Positions 1-8,197 of a DNA stretch of 30,927 nucleotides are shown here, in pieces (the first letter of the stretch is position 1; every line of letters begins with the position of its first letter). The stretch comes from Muribaculaceae bacterium (lineage in GTDB: Bacteria > Bacteroidota > Bacteroidia > Bacteroidales > Muribaculaceae): assembly GCA_029062725.1 (NCBI GenBank), contig JAIDPP010000125.1, positions 1 through 30,927 of the forward strand, written 5' to 3'. Both the position numbers and the translations under genes were made by a program. The notes under the pieces are model-generated. The model had not been told where the DNA came from and made no database searches. It saw nothing but the letters and a program-made list of their open reading frames with translations.

Positions 1-870
1 GATATATTCTCAATGATTGTTGGCTCCAACAATATGACAATACCGGGACTTGTCCAAAATATAGAATGTTCATTGATGATAAAGGATATAAAGAGCAACC
101 CGGTATTGGAAGACTTCAACTCTTATTGGGAAAATCTACTGAACGGAACGGACGTTGACTTATATCCGATAACACCGCAGTTAATCGATAATCTTTATAG
201 AGATAAGATAATAGGGTTGGAATCCACCAGATGCGCCCGGCATGACGGAATATATAAAAGCACTGATGCCAACGAGGAAAGAAAGGTAAAATTCAATGCA
301 CATGGACTCCAGCCATTACCGTCTGGATTTGTGCCCCAAAGGAAGGAAAGATATGTAAAATATAAGAAGGAGCAAATTGGAGAGAAAAGAGAGTTAAAGA
401 AAATGAAGACCCCGATTTTAGGGCGTAATGTACTGATAGCAGAGATCGGAGGGCCGGAAAGGTGGAAACAGGTTAATTTCCCCATTAGTATTTTTCAGGA
501 TTTTTTCGGAGCGAGAAAAGGTGATAATTCCTATATGATTGAAATGACCAATATCTCAAAGAAAGGACTTGCAGGGGAACCACGTACAACTCAAGCCGTT
601 ACAGTAAAGAGTAATAATTACAGATTTGAATTGAATTGCGAGGAGACTTCACTTCCCTATCCAAGTGCTCCCAATAGACCCATTGGTGTTTATATTAGGA
701 TTGGTGATGGTGAATTTCTGTATCAGGTGGTTATGCCAGATTGGAGAATTTATAAAACTTTGCGGAATTATCTGTATATGGAGGCTGGGCATGGAAAATC
801 AAATGAATTGAAGCGTATGGTCGTTGACATTGAGGCATTACGGGCTTTATATCCGGAACTGATAAAGTAG
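1..870 (+). CDS. PLD-family restriction endonuclease, BfiI-like, 5'-truncated by the window edge
   Basis: The reading frame is open from base 1, so the ATG at 13 is probably internal and the gene starts outside the window; 289 residues are visible. The first residues contain GSNNMT followed by IPGL, which fits the G-S-x-N segment downstream of the HxK motif in phospholipase-D-fold nucleases. The C-terminal part (about residues 137-289) holds IAEIGGPERWKQVNFP, IFQDFFGA, VKSNNYRFEL, RPIGVYIRIGDG and IEALRALYP. From memory this resembles the B3-like DNA-recognition domain at the C-terminus of BfiI-type and related endonucleases. It would cut DNA at an asymmetric site without needing magnesium, as BfiI does; that is family knowledge, not shown here. 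The stop (TAG, 868-870) lies 4 bp before a methyltransferase start, so it is co-transcribed with two methyltransferases. The catalytic His/Lys residues lie outside the window, so activity cannot be judged. Confidence 0.72.
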   Translation, partial: DIFSMIVGSNNMTIPGLVQNIECSLMIKDIKSNPVLEDFNSYWENLLNGTDVDLYPITPQLIDNLYRDKIIGLESTRCARHDGIYKSTDANEERKVKFNAHGLQPLPSGFVPQRKERYVKYKKEQIGEKRELKKMKTPILGRNVLIAEIGGPERWKQVNFPISIFQDFFGARKGDNSYMIEMTNISKKGLAGEPRTTQAVTVKSNNYRFELNCEETSLPYPSAPNRPIGVYIRIGDGEFLYQVVMPDWRIYKTLRNYLYMEAGHGKSNELKRMVVDIEALRALYPELIK

Positions 871-874
871 AGAC

Positions 875-2218
875 ATGATACGAGGAAGAGAATTGGAAAA
901 ATATAACTTCCGGACTTTGAATTATTTAGGAAGTAAGTACAGATTACTTGACTTTGTTTGGGAGAATATTCGTGCTGTAAATCCGACTGATGGTGCGATT
1001 TGTGATTTATTTGCGGGTTCGGGATGTGTCTCCTACCGTTTGTCAAAAGATTTTGATGTGGTCTCATGTGATATACAGAAATATTCTGCAATAATCACAG
1101 ACGCATTGATAAGGAAGCGTTCCGTTTCCGAAAAAGAATTAACTGCTTTCGCTACCTATCTGGATAATATCAGTCAGGAAGGAGGAATAGTGAAGAGCAT
1201 CTATACTCCCTTGATCAGCCTTGAGGAGGAAGCTATCAAAACTGCTGATATAGATTTACTTGCTGCTATTGTTGAACATGGTTCGATTGAAAGTTTCAGT
1301 ACAGATAGGAAAGAATCCGTTTTACAAGATACGTTGGACAAAGTGTTAGCTGAGTTGACTGCAAGCGGACTTCCCGTGGAAACCGCGGTCATAAGCAGAT
1401 ATTTTGGCGGCGTTTTTTTCTCATATAGGCAGGCTGTTGAGATTGATTTGATCAGAGCGGGAATAGAGAAATATATCAGAGAAGAAAACCGGAACCTATT
1501 TCTTGCCCCTCTGTTAAGCACGGCGAGTGATTTGGCTTATACTGTAGGAAAGCATTTTGCTCAGCCTCTAAAAACAAGAGATGCGAATGGTAAAGTAAAG
1601 GGGGGGGTATTAAAGAAAGCAATACGGGATAAGACTATTGACACGGCATCATTCTATAAAAAGTGGCTTGACCATTATCTCAGGTTACCTAAATCATCAC
1701 ACCTCCATAAGGCAGTGAATTGTGATTATATGGAATGTCTGACAACACTGAGCGATAGAGTCAAGACAATATACGCCGATCCTCCATATACCCGTGATCA
1801 CTACAGCCGCTTCTATCATGTTCTGGAAACATTGGCAGTAGGCGATGTTCCGGGATTGTCAAAAGTAAAGTTAAGAGGAAAGGAACAAGTAAGTAACGGG
1901 CTATACCGTGTGGAGCGGCATCAATCTCCCTTCTGTGTAAAGAGTAAAGCTCCGGAGGCTTTCATAAAGATGTTTCAAGCGGTCGGTGCCGGCGGCAGAA
2001 ATATAATCCTTTCATACTCTCCGTATGACGAAAGTAAGAAGACTCATCCGAGAGTGGTGTCAATGTCCGTTCTTATGGATTTGGCTAAGGAGTATTTTCA
2101 AGATGTGACAGAGATTTCGGCCGGATATTTTACACATAATAAGCTAAATTCATCGGATCATCTGTTAGAAGCCTCCGATGAGGCAGAAGTCTTAATAATA
2201 TGTAAGAATCCAATATGA
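875..2218 (+). CDS. D12-class adenine-N6 DNA methyltransferase of the R-M system
   Basis: The 447-residue protein should protect host DNA by methylating adenine in one strand of the cognate site. NYLGSKYRLLDFV (about 16-28) and DLFAGSG (44-50) form the S-adenosylmethionine-binding region. ADPPYTRDHYSRFYH (about 301-315) carries the catalytic DPPY motif. The long stretch between them probably holds target recognition. The order of motif I before DPPY fits the D12/alpha class. The ATG at 875 follows the endonuclease stop by 4 bp. The 3' end overlaps the next methyltransferase by 4 bp (ATGA, 2215-2218), which suggests translational coupling. A run of eight G occurs inside the gene at 1600-1607 (codons near residue 242, coding K-G-G-V), which is a possible slipped-strand site. 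Codon use looks more AT-rich than in the helicase next door. The methyltransferase call is secure; the exact target is unknown. Confidence 0.88.
   Translation: MIRGRELEKYNFRTLNYLGSKYRLLDFVWENIRAVNPTDGAICDLFAGSGCVSYRLSKDFDVVSCDIQKYSAIITDALIRKRSVSEKELTAFATYLDNISQEGGIVKSIYTPLISLEEEAIKTADIDLLAAIVEHGSIESFSTDRKESVLQDTLDKVLAELTASGLPVETAVISRYFGGVFFSYRQAVEIDLIRAGIEKYIREENRNLFLAPLLSTASDLAYTVGKHFAQPLKTRDANGKVKGGVLKKAIRDKTIDTASFYKKWLDHYLRLPKSSHLHKAVNCDYMECLTTLSDRVKTIYADPPYTRDHYSRFYHVLETLAVGDVPGLSKVKLRGKEQVSNGLYRVERHQSPFCVKSKAPEAFIKMFQAVGAGGRNIILSYSPYDESKKTHPRVVSMSVLMDLAKEYFQDVTEISAGYFTHNKLNSSDHLLEASDEAEVLIICKNPI
1600..1607 (+). repeat. Poly-G(8) tract inside the adenine methyltransferase gene
   Basis: Eight consecutive G bases lie in the coding strand about 725 bp after the start codon. 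With eight, the frame is intact to the normal stop. Gain or loss of one G would shift the frame. Tracts of this type drive phase variation of methyltransferases in other bacteria; a tract of eight is short for that role, so its activity is inferred only. Confidence 0.6.
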
Positions 2219-3522
2219 TGAAGAGTGATAAACTGGTAGTTTGCGAGGAGCTTTCTGTGGAAGCAGCGGAGAGTCAAAACATTCTGATTAAAGGAGACAA
2301 TAAAAAGATACTTCCTGAACTTATTAAAGAGTATGGAGGAAAGGTCAAGTGCATATATATTGATCCTCCCTATAATAATGGAGATTCCTATGTTTATTAC
2401 AATGATAAAATTCGAGAGGAGGATTGGTTAAGAGACATACGAATGACCTTAAACTATCTGAAATTATTATTGACTAAGGATGGTAGTATTTGGATATCAA
2501 TAGATGATAGGGAGATGGCTTATCTTAAGATAGAGGCTGACAGAGTATTCGGCAGGAGCAATTATGTCACTACAATTGTCTGGCAACAAAGAAAGAGCAG
2601 GGAGAACAGAGCCGTTTTCTCATGTAACCATGAGTATATACTGGTTTATGCCAGAGATTTGAAAAGTTTTAAGAAAATAAGGAAACTGTTGCCTGTTAGC
2701 GACGATTTTGTAAGAGCACGATATAAGAATCCTGATAATGACCCCCGTGGACCTTGGCAATCCGTCACAGCCAGTGTTCAGGCTGGCCATGGAGTGGCAA
2801 GTCAGTTCTATACCATTGAGGCTCCTACCGGAATAAGACATGAGCCCCCGAAGGGTCGATGTTGGGTATATAATGAGGAGCGGATGAAGCGAGAAATTGC
2901 TGCCGGAAATATATGGTTTGGTTCGGAAGGTAATGGGGCACCGCGTATAAAGAAATTCCTATCTTCCGCTAAAATAGGGTTGACACCGTCCACTCTATGG
3001 GTAGGCGATATGTATGGCACGACAGACTCTGCGAAAAAGCATTTATTGAATTTGTTCCCTCAGAAAAAGAATGTATTCGATACTCCGAAGCCGGAAGAGC
3101 TGATAAAGAGTATCATGGAAATATCCACTGATGAGGATGACATAGTACTTGATTGCTATTTAGGATCCGGTACGACTATTACCGCAGCTCATAAGATGAA
3201 CAGACACTATATCGGCATAGAGAGAGGTGAACAGATGACAGAATTGGTGCTCAAGCGGCTTAAGAAAGTTATTGCCGGTGAATCGGGAGGAATATCAGAG
3301 AGTGTGGCTTGGAAGGGAGGAGGAAATTTTGCGTTTTTTAGATTCTCCGATCAAGCTAAAGATATTATCCCCCGTAAACTTGAGACTGAAAAAGATTCGG
3401 TCAGACCAAAGACTTCAGGAAAGGCGCGTCAATTGCCGATATGGGATACATCGGAATCCCATACTGAGTATGCTCAATTCGATATGGCGGTCTCTGACAC
3501 TGACAGTCAGTATCATAAGTAG
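2215..3522 (+). CDS. Beta-class N6-adenine/N4-cytosine DNA methyltransferase of the R-M system
   Basis: The 435-residue protein is a second modification enzyme. YIDPPYNNGDSYVYYND (about 48-64) carries the catalytic DPPY motif near the N-terminus. VLDCYLGSGTTITAAH (about 311-326) followed by YIGIER is the S-adenosylmethionine motif I region near the C-terminus. DPPY before motif I is the beta-class order seen in type III Mod and many type II N6/N4 enzymes. The 200 residues in between probably recognise DNA. Its start overlaps the previous gene by 4 bp; a second ATG follows directly at 2218. Pairing with a D12 enzyme and a BfiI-like nuclease suggests that each methyltransferase protects one strand of an asymmetric site. 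The C-terminal 70 residues after motif I look poorly conserved. Four tandem repeats start 9 bp after the stop, and no terminator was seen. Confidence 0.88.
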   Translation: MMKSDKLVVCEELSVEAAESQNILIKGDNKKILPELIKEYGGKVKCIYIDPPYNNGDSYVYYNDKIREEDWLRDIRMTLNYLKLLLTKDGSIWISIDDREMAYLKIEADRVFGRSNYVTTIVWQQRKSRENRAVFSCNHEYILVYARDLKSFKKIRKLLPVSDDFVRARYKNPDNDPRGPWQSVTASVQAGHGVASQFYTIEAPTGIRHEPPKGRCWVYNEERMKREIAAGNIWFGSEGNGAPRIKKFLSSAKIGLTPSTLWVGDMYGTTDSAKKHLLNLFPQKKNVFDTPKPEELIKSIMEISTDEDDIVLDCYLGSGTTITAAHKMNRHYIGIERGEQMTELVLKRLKKVIAGESGGISESVAWKGGGNFAFFRFSDQAKDIIPRKLETEKDSVRPKTSGKARQLPIWDTSESHTEYAQFDMAVSDTDSQYHK

Positions 3523-3530
3523 GGGAATAA

Positions 3531-3602
3531 TATCAGACTATAAAATAGTATCAGACTATAAAATAGTATCAGACTATAAAATAACATTAGACTATAAACA
3601 CG
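3531..3602. repeat. Four tandem 18-bp repeats between convergent genes
   Basis: The unit TATCAGACTATAAAATAG occurs at 3531-3548 and again exactly at 3549-3566. It recurs with one change at 3567-3584 and in degenerate form at 3585-3602. The last copy contains the stop and final codons of the helicase gene on the opposite strand (stop complement at 3587-3589). The unit is therefore probably a tandem duplication of the helicase 3' end, at the point where the R-M operon abuts it. Confidence 0.85.
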
Positions 3603-6600
3603 TTTCCTTTTTTCTCAAGAAATGTAAGCAGGCGCCTGAAAACGATATTAGATTCAAGCAGAGGAGCGTTTCCGACTAAAAGGAGATGCTCCTCTGCGCG
3701 TGTCATGGCTACGTTCAGTTTCCGGTCGATAATCAACCCTTTCTCCTCGAATGTCTGATTTGAGAGGAAGCCGAGCTGATAGGGGCGGCTGACGGTGAAT
3801 CCGTAAATGATGAATTTACGCTGGCTTCCCTGATAGCGTTCGATAGTGTCGATGGTGATACCTGTCAGTTCAGGTATCCCTAAGGCTGTCACTTCTTTCC
3901 GGATAGCAGCTATCTGATTGCGATAGGGGACAATCACCCCGACTGTTTTCTCAGGGTCGAATGAATCCTTTCTGAGCCGGTATATCTCTCCGACAAGGGA
4001 GGCGATCATGCGTGCCTCCGGAAGATTTACCTTATCCGATATTCCGTGTTCCTGATTCCTTATATCTAAAAATGCAACACGACAGCGGGAAAGTATTTCG
4101 CCGAGCGATGGCTTTCTCCCCGGAAGGGGCGGGAGGTTTAGGATCTGGTGGGGGAGCGGCACCGGTTTCAGCAGGCCCCCGTAAAACTCACGGTTTGGAA
4201 ATTCAGCTATCTCTTCGTGCATACGTCCCTGACGGGTAAGAATATACGAGAATCTCGGATCATCGCCGTAGCACCTTATCAGACGCTCGAAAAGGGAATC
4301 AGCGCAGTTTTCGAGACGTATGGCTTTCAGCTCCGGCTCCTCTACGGCGGAATCCTCGGCCGTCTGGCCCACGACAGCCGGCAGCTGCTTATGGTCGCCG
4401 ATCATTATGAAGCGCCTGATGGCGGGTTTCCCTTCCGAATCGACAGCCGAAAGCAACCCGATTATATGAGGCTCCAGAATCTGGGAGGCTTCATCTATGA
4501 CAGCTAAGGAGAACCCTCTCAGCCTGAAGAGAAGTGGCGAGGCGTTGACGGCGGTGGTGGTGGCCGCTATCACGCGCGTCGAACATATCTCATCGTGCAG
4601 TTCGTCGGCGGTGCGGCAGCCCGCGATACGGTTGGAGAGAAGGTTTTCTTTCGGCGATGAGCAGGAGATCTCGGATCCGAGGCGGATATATTTTATGCCG
4701 TCGTCGGAAAGTTTGGCGCAGATCTCATCTACCGCCCGGTTTGTGTAGGCCAACAGAAGGATGCGTGTCCCGGGTTCGGAAAGCTCCTCGCGAATAGAGG
4801 TCATAAGGCCGAAGGAAGTCTTTCCCGTGCCTGGAGGGCCGAGGATGAGGAAGAGATCTCCCGCTCTCTTGGCTCTCAGGGCGAGATCGTTGAAGACACC
4901 GTGATCGAGGCGGAGACTCAGTGAGGAATCCACCTCCGGAGGGCGGCGGTGCATCAGGAGGTCGCGGCGTGGCGCCGGCGCGGAGAGGAAGGAGTGCATC
5001 CCGCGGTAAAGGGCCGTGAAGGAGGATTCCATGTAGTCATGCTCGATGGCCCAGAGCAGTTCTCCTCCCGAGGGGATAAACCGGGCCAGAAAAGGCTTAC
5101 GGCTCGACTGCGGGGCGCAGAGACGCAGCCGGATGCTCCCTGTGCGGATTTCAGCCACCGAAGCGCGGAACACCATGTTACGGCGCGCGTCAGGCTCACT
5201 TCCCGCCGGATAGGAATAAAGGATCACGACATCGCCGGTCCGGAAATTGGCCATGCTGTTGCGCTCATCCTCGGTGAAGTGGAGAAGGAGTTCCTGAATC
5301 TTGCTCTCAGGAAGAGCGGCCGTATCCATTCGCAAACCGGTGTAGATGTTTCCCGATTCTATCTTCTCCTCGAGGGGACTTAGCCAGGTGGCGGCGAATC
5401 CGGAGTTTTCCTTGCGGCGGTTGCCGACCTTGGCCAGCAGGTGCTCCTTTGCAAGAAAGCGCATGAAGCGGAGGTAGTAGCGGCGGTCGGTTTCCGGGAC
5501 AGCCCGGATCGGGGAGAGAAGCGAGGCGAGCTGCGGACGGATAAAGCGTTCCCAAAGAACGCCTCCCTCCTTCTTTTTCAGTGAATCGGGATCGAGGTCG
5601 GCAAGGAATCCAACACCCTCCTCGGCGTATGATATATCGCGTGCCGCCATCATATTGCGTATCTTCAAGGCCTCGAACACCAGCGCCGGAGAGAAACCCA
5701 AAGGGAGCAGACTCCGCTCATATTTCGAATACAGCAGGAAGGAATCGAGGCGGAGGTTGTTGGAGCGGTAGCGCTCGGGGTAGTTGTAGCGGATGATGAG
5801 CATATAGAGAAGGAGCTGCACATAGTGTTGCTCGCGGTGTCGCGGAGTGAGGAAATTATCGAAAGGAAACTCTCCTTTCCCCGATTTCTGTTCGACTAAT
5901 ACTCGCATGTCAAGCTGCAGGAAGTCCATGCGGCCCTGAAGCCCCAGCATCTCGGAGAAGAAAGAGGGCTCCACCATCACTTCCGAAAGGTCGAATCCGG
6001 AGAAAGATCCGGGGAGATCGCGCCGCAGCGCGTTGCGGATATTGCGCTGCTGGAGTCTGGCGTCATTGTGGAATCCGGGGCGGGGAGGGACCGCGGCTAA
6101 GGCGAGGGCGTTGTTGCGGAAAAACTCCTGCGCGCTTTGGGCATACGTGCGCGGAGAGCCTGAAGAATGAATCTCCTCGTCGAGAAGCTGACCGGCGAAA
6201 TTACCGAGGTTTATCGGGTCGCCGGCAGGCGCGGGAGAAATGCGCTTGAGCAGCGACACCCTCGGATCAGCGGCATAGGTCTCGAAGCAGGCCGCCACAG
6301 CCGAGACATCCATCAGCAGGTCGGGCTCGAAGACAATCAACTCGGGATAGACGGTCGCCCCCTCGATACGCGGCCGGATGACATTGATTTGCGCTCCCTG
6401 AAACAATATGTCGCGGAGATAAGAGCGGTCGTAGGGATAGGCGGAGGACGGGACAGTGTATTCGATACGGTATTGACGGGAGGAGTCGGCTTCGGAAGTG
6501 GCGAAGATCACGCTGTCGTCGAAGCCGTCCACGATGAAGCGCACTGCATCGGCCGACGCGGGCTTTTTCTCCGCCGGACGCGGCTTCGGGAAAGCCACTC

Positions 6601-6946
6601 TGAGGCGCAAAGGAATTCTTAACCCTTCCACGAGAGCGACCAAGCGCGCCACGGCCTCGAGATCGTAAGGAAAATTTTCCGCCATCTCCGCGGAGGAGAG
6701 GGAACGGAGGGAACGGAAGCGGTTGCGTGCCTCATGGACTATATGGCGAAGACTCGGGGAGGCGTTACGCTCCTTGAGCAGATAGTCGGTCTTGGCGAAG
6801 GGTCCCCGGAGCTCTACTCCGCGGGATATGCCGGAGGTGGCCTCATTGATGAAGCGGTGGAAGAGCGCGCTGAGAAGACGGTATTTTTCAGAGTCGGGAA
6901 GGAGGGTAGTCAGAAGAAATTCCAGTTCCTGAAGATAGGGATTCAT
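3587..6946 (-). CDS. Dna2-like protein: PD-(D/E)XK nuclease fused to Upf1-type SF1 helicase
   Basis: A protein of 1119 residues. In the N-terminal half, GLQGRMDF followed about ten residues later by VEQKSG (Asp about 341, Glu 352, Lys 354) and then QLLLYML is the D...ExK...QxxxY pattern of Cas4/RecB-type nucleases. The C-terminal half is a superfamily 1 helicase: GPPGTGKT (about 703-710), VIDEAS (about 816-821), IGDHKQLP, IDTIERYQGSQ and VAMTRAEEHLLLVG are motifs I, II, III, V and VI. Such fusions process DNA ends or flaps with ATP; the exact role here is unknown. The GTG at 7009 would give 21 more residues but lies inside the preceding terminator and GntR stop, so the ATG at 6946 is chosen. 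The gene is GC-rich like its upstream neighbours, so it is probably a host gene, although related nuclease-helicases also occur in defence islands. Confidence 0.85.
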   Translation of the reverse strand: MNPYLQELEFLLTTLLPDSEKYRLLSALFHRFINEATSGISRGVELRGPFAKTDYLLKERNASPSLRHIVHEARNRFRSLRSLSSAEMAENFPYDLEAVARLVALVEGLRIPLRLRVAFPKPRPAEKKPASADAVRFIVDGFDDSVIFATSEADSSRQYRIEYTVPSSAYPYDRSYLRDILFQGAQINVIRPRIEGATVYPELIVFEPDLLMDVSAVAACFETYAADPRVSLLKRISPAPAGDPINLGNFAGQLLDEEIHSSGSPRTYAQSAQEFFRNNALALAAVPPRPGFHNDARLQQRNIRNALRRDLPGSFSGFDLSEVMVEPSFFSEMLGLQGRMDFLQLDMRVLVEQKSGKGEFPFDNFLTPRHREQHYVQLLLYMLIIRYNYPERYRSNNLRLDSFLLYSKYERSLLPLGFSPALVFEALKIRNMMAARDISYAEEGVGFLADLDPDSLKKKEGGVLWERFIRPQLASLLSPIRAVPETDRRYYLRFMRFLAKEHLLAKVGNRRKENSGFAATWLSPLEEKIESGNIYTGLRMDTAALPESKIQELLLHFTEDERNSMANFRTGDVVILYSYPAGSEPDARRNMVFRASVAEIRTGSIRLRLCAPQSSRKPFLARFIPSGGELLWAIEHDYMESSFTALYRGMHSFLSAPAPRRDLLMHRRPPEVDSSLSLRLDHGVFNDLALRAKRAGDLFLILGPPGTGKTSFGLMTSIREELSEPGTRILLLAYTNRAVDEICAKLSDDGIKYIRLGSEISCSSPKENLLSNRIAGCRTADELHDEICSTRVIAATTTAVNASPLLFRLRGFSLAVIDEASQILEPHIIGLLSAVDSEGKPAIRRFIMIGDHKQLPAVVGQTAEDSAVEEPELKAIRLENCADSLFERLIRCYGDDPRFSYILTRQGRMHEEIAEFPNREFYGGLLKPVPLPHQILNLPPLPGRKPSLGEILSRCRVAFLDIRNQEHGISDKVNLPEARMIASLVGEIYRLRKDSFDPEKTVGVIVPYRNQIAAIRKEVTALGIPELTGITIDTIERYQGSQRKFIIYGFTVSRPYQLGFLSNQTFEEKGLIIDRKLNVAMTRAEEHLLLVGNAPLLESNIVFRRLLTFLEKKGNVFIV

Positions 6947-6974
6947 CGGCAAAACGGTTTCAAAGCGCAAAAAT

Positions 6975-7003
6975 AATAAAAAAACCGCGGATTGCCACGG
7001 TTT
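6975..7003 (-). terminator. Rho-independent terminator after the GntR operon
   Basis: Read on the minus strand, an 8-bp stem (AACCGTGG with CCGCGGTT, one G-U pair, loop CAAT) is followed directly by a run of T. The stem spans 6983-7002 and overlaps the GntR stop codon. It separates the GntR operon from the helicase gene. Confidence 0.85.
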
Positions 7004-7358
7004 ATTCACTTTTGAGTATGTCGAGCAGTTCTTCGGGAAGAATCCCGAGCATCTTCATCTCGCGCCGGATCATCGGGAGGGTTTCGGCCAGGAAAACGCG
7101 CTTCATCCGCCGGCGCACCTTCTCCTCGGCATCGGAGGCCAGAGAATATCCCATCCCCCGGCGTGCGGAGATCACCTCCATGTCGAGAAGCTCCTCCATA
7201 GCCTTCATCACCGTCCGGGTGTTGACTCCGAGAGCGGCGGAAAGCTCGCGGACCGAGGGAACCCTCTCTTCAGGCTTCCATATCCGGTCGAGGATCTGCT
7301 GGCAGGCGAAATCTACGATCTGTCGGTAGATAGGCTTGGTGTCCGAAAATTCAATCAT
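7002..7358 (-). CDS. YtrA-type GntR transcriptional repressor
   Basis: A 118-residue protein with an N-terminal winged helix-turn-helix (about residues 12-73), seen in PIYRQIVDFACQQIL, RVPSVRELSAALGVN and TRTVMKAMEELLDMEVI. A short helical tail of about 40 residues follows, with no ligand-binding domain of FadR or HutC size. That short form is typical of the YtrA subfamily, which represses ABC transporter operons and its own gene. The ATG at 7358 lies 29 bp after the permease stop. The gene is the last of the TraB-ABC operon, whereas YtrA regulators are often first. A palindrome near the start of transcription at 9958-9975 is a plausible operator. The inducing signal is unknown. Confidence 0.88.
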   Translation of the reverse strand: MIEFSDTKPIYRQIVDFACQQILDRIWKPEERVPSVRELSAALGVNTRTVMKAMEELLDMEVISARRGMGYSLASDAEEKVRRRMKRVFLAETLPMIRREMKMLGILPEELLDILKSE

Positions 7359-7387
7359 TGTCGGGTTTGTATTTACGGAAGAAAAGA

Positions 7388-8188
7388 TTAAAGATTCCTG
7401 TTTTTAAGAGTGCGGTAGGTAAGTATGACCACCACGATGAGAGCCGCGGCGAGTATGGAGGATATGGCGATATTCCAGGCGGTTGTGGTTTCCATGCCGT
7501 TCAGGAGGTCGGAGGTGAGATCGGTGATGGTCCGGGCATCGGCGCGTGAAGGTCTTCCTTCCAGACCGTCGATAAATCCGGCCTTGAATACAGCCGCCGC
7601 GCCATATATGGCTCCCAACAGCCCCACGAAGAAATTGGAGATGACGATGGCCGCTATCCCCCACATAATCCGGCTGTTCCGGGCGGTCTCCACGGCGTAA
7701 AGACATGCCGCCGAGGTCAGTGCCGCTCCGAGGAGGTTGATGAGCGTGACCCAGCCGAAGGTATGGAATTTCAGTTCATACATGTGAGTGAGCCCCGGAG
7801 TGCCTATGGAGGGGAGCTTCAGATAGAGAAGATAGCCTAACCAGGGGAGAAGGAAGACGGCTATCGGGACCGCGATCAGGGAATATAGATAAAAGAAGGT
7901 GAGCTTCTCAGCCGCGCTGACCGGGAGAAGGCGTTCGAAGATACGGGTGTCGGGACCTTTGGCAAAGATAAGCGGCCCGCAGTAGAAGAGGATGGGCAGG
8001 AGGGTCCAGACCATCACGAAGAGACCTACCTGAACCGTCTCATGAGCCGGAATGAGGCAGAGAAGGGCGCAGAGGAGGGATGCTCCGGCATAAATCAGCA
8101 GCTGCGGCTTCACCCGTGGCAGCCAGTAGGCGCCGAAACTCACCACCCTTGCCGGGGAGAAATGGGAATGGGAATCATTCATTTCCAT
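7388..8188 (-). CDS. ABC transporter permease subunit
   Basis: A 266-residue hydrophobic protein with about six predicted membrane segments: LLIYAGASLLCALLCLI, VGLFVMVWTLLPILFY, FFYLYSLIAVPIAVFLLPWL, WVTLINLLGAALTSAACLY, IMWGIAAIVISNFFVGLLGA and WNIAISSILAAALIVVVI. A hydrophilic loop of about 35 residues precedes the last segment. This layout fits an ABC-2-like permease working with the ATPase encoded 9 bp upstream. No signature identifies the substrate. Partner regulators of the YtrA type often control exporters linked to envelope stress or antibiotics, but that link is inferred. The start ATG at 8188 gives MEMNDS; an ATG at 8182 is an alternative. Confidence 0.82.
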   Translation of the reverse strand: MEMNDSHSHFSPARVVSFGAYWLPRVKPQLLIYAGASLLCALLCLIPAHETVQVGLFVMVWTLLPILFYCGPLIFAKGPDTRIFERLLPVSAAEKLTFFYLYSLIAVPIAVFLLPWLGYLLYLKLPSIGTPGLTHMYELKFHTFGWVTLINLLGAALTSAACLYAVETARNSRIMWGIAAIVISNFFVGLLGAIYGAAAVFKAGFIDGLEGRPSRADARTITDLTSDLLNGMETTTAWNIAISSILAAALIVVVILTYRTLKNRNL

Positions 8189-8197
8189 ATATCTTTA

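Noticed and set aside
3272..3679. A 135-codon frame across the end of the second methyltransferase and the tandem repeats
   Set aside because: The repeated SDYKIV peptide comes from the 18-bp repeat. The rest overlaps two real genes in other frames.
4012..6976. Several plus-strand open frames of 70-150 codons opposite the helicase gene
   Set aside because: They lie wholly antisense to a gene with clear nuclease and helicase motifs, show no domain, and follow from its GC-rich codons.
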